From the NCBI GenBank assembly GCA_023101725.1, contig JALJCO010003053.1, positions 1,619,501 through 1,683,500 of the forward strand: a DNA stretch of 64,000 bases, given 5' to 3'. Made by a program: the position numbers and the translations under genes. Source of the DNA: Atherinomorus stipes (taxonomy: Eukaryota; Chordata; Actinopteri; Atheriniformes; Atherinidae). The notes beneath the pieces are model-generated. The model saw only the letters and a list, made by a program, of their open reading frames with translations, had not been told where the DNA came from and did not search any database. Positions 63,178-64,000 of this stretch are shown piece after piece (within the stretch, counting starts at the first letter, position 1; every line of letters starts with the position of its first letter).

Positions 63178-63839
63178 AGGCAGGGTAGGCGATCTTGGAA
63201 AACAGTTCGAACAAGCTACTTTTGAAAAAATATACACCCCCCGAAACCACGCCTCCAGGGCACAGGAACGCGTTGTGTGCACTTTTATCGGCAAAGATAA
63301 CCGAGAACAGCCAAGTGGCTAGCTTGTTAGCTTCCAAGTAAACAGTAGAGGAACCACGTTTCTAAAAGTGATAATTATCTCACCTCCAACTTTTTCTGCG
63401 GCGTAAAACATCCTCACTGCAAACACCAACACCTCCATGACTTAATCCACATCCGTTTTTTCTTTTTAAGAGCAAACAGCGGCATAGATAAGAGCAGCGA
63501 GCAGCCATGCTCTCTTGGTTCGTCTGCACTGAGATGCTCATGGCGAGTCGAGAGTGCGCGCACACGCACGAAAGGACGGTTGGTGCGCGATAGAGAGCAG
63601 TCAAGTTTGATGGACATAAAAATCATTTAATCAATCAGCATGGGCCGTTTAAAACTCCATCCAATGAAATTAATTTCATTGGAAGGGGTTTTTCCAGTGT
63701 TGTACGTTCCTCAGGTGATTATTTTTTTAAATTTTTGTGTCAGAATATTTAATTAATTGGCTGCAATCGGGGAGTGAAGAAGACTTTAAGCAATATAGTA
63801 AAAAATGCTCCTGGAAAACATCATCCACTCTGCCTTTAA
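63173..63839. repeat. TTAA-flanked MITE, right of a pair
   Basis: Left end TTTAAAGGCAGGGTAGGCGA and right end CATCCACTCTGCCTTTAA are imperfect inverted repeats with matching GGAAAACA blocks inside both ends. It shares the TTTAA boundary with the element to its left. Confidence 0.75.
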
Positions 63840-64000
63840 CATGTCTTTCAACGACAATGAAAAGCAAAATAATAAATTAAAAACATAGAAAAAGTCATTT
63901 AATGACAGTGCTGTTTTTTAATAGTCTCTAGACAGGTATTCAGTTTGTTGCCATTTAAAGGGACTTGAGGCAGGAATTTGAAAAAAACCTAACATGAATG

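Overview
This 64 kb window is teleost fish nuclear DNA. It shows GT-AG introns with short conserved exons, dense Tc1/mariner, hAT-type and LINE debris, and the gene order CHD9 then an RB-family gene, which is the order known from other vertebrates (human CHD9-RBL2). No bacterial, plasmid or phage features are seen.

Region 1 (1-31.9 kb, + strand): the 3' two-thirds of a CHD-family chromatin remodeller, best matched to chd9. I reconstruct 32 exons (801-29081). All phases join, giving one continuous frame of 2,230 codons plus stop. The order is: end of chromodomain 1, chromodomain 2, two-lobed SNF2 ATPase, SANT/SLIDE, a third SANT-like domain, a serine-rich acidic exon, two BRK domains, an AT-hook-like RGRRP, LXXLL motifs and a Ser/Asp tail. 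The N-terminal third lies off the left edge. The 3' UTR seems to run about 1-3 kb past the stop. The introns carry several MITEs, a direct duplication flanking one chromodomain exon, and one GC-AG intron.

Region 2 (32-36 kb): intergenic debris. It holds a Harbinger-type DDE transposase remnant, an L2/Rex1-type LINE pseudogene ending in a long (TCTA)n array, and low-complexity tracts.

Region 3 (36.2-53 kb, + strand): an RB-family (p107/p130-like) pocket-protein gene at the rbl2 position. A GC-rich first exon has E2F- and ETS-like sites. Two probable 5' UTR exons precede a 13-exon CDS (48101-52997) encoding only 520 aa. The protein starts at pocket A: it has no N-terminal cyclin-fold domain, almost no A-B spacer, and a reduced C-terminus. 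An in-frame stop just upstream of the ATG argues that the short form is real. Its roughly 10 kb second intron is a transposon graveyard with a three-level nest (hAT > Tc1 > hAT MITE), each hAT level marked by an exact 8-bp target duplication.

Region 4 (53-64 kb): mostly gene-poor. It contains one small intact ORF (58 aa, MGCNTS start, a dual-lipidation signature), a composite MITE that is an inverted relative of one in chd9, and two abutting TTAA-flanked MITEs at the right end. AKTIP, RPGRIP1L and FTO, which follow RBL2 in mammals, were not recognised here.

The strongest candidate for something undescribed is the compact pocket-only RB-family protein. All coordinates are hand-read splice predictions; no alignments or searches were run.
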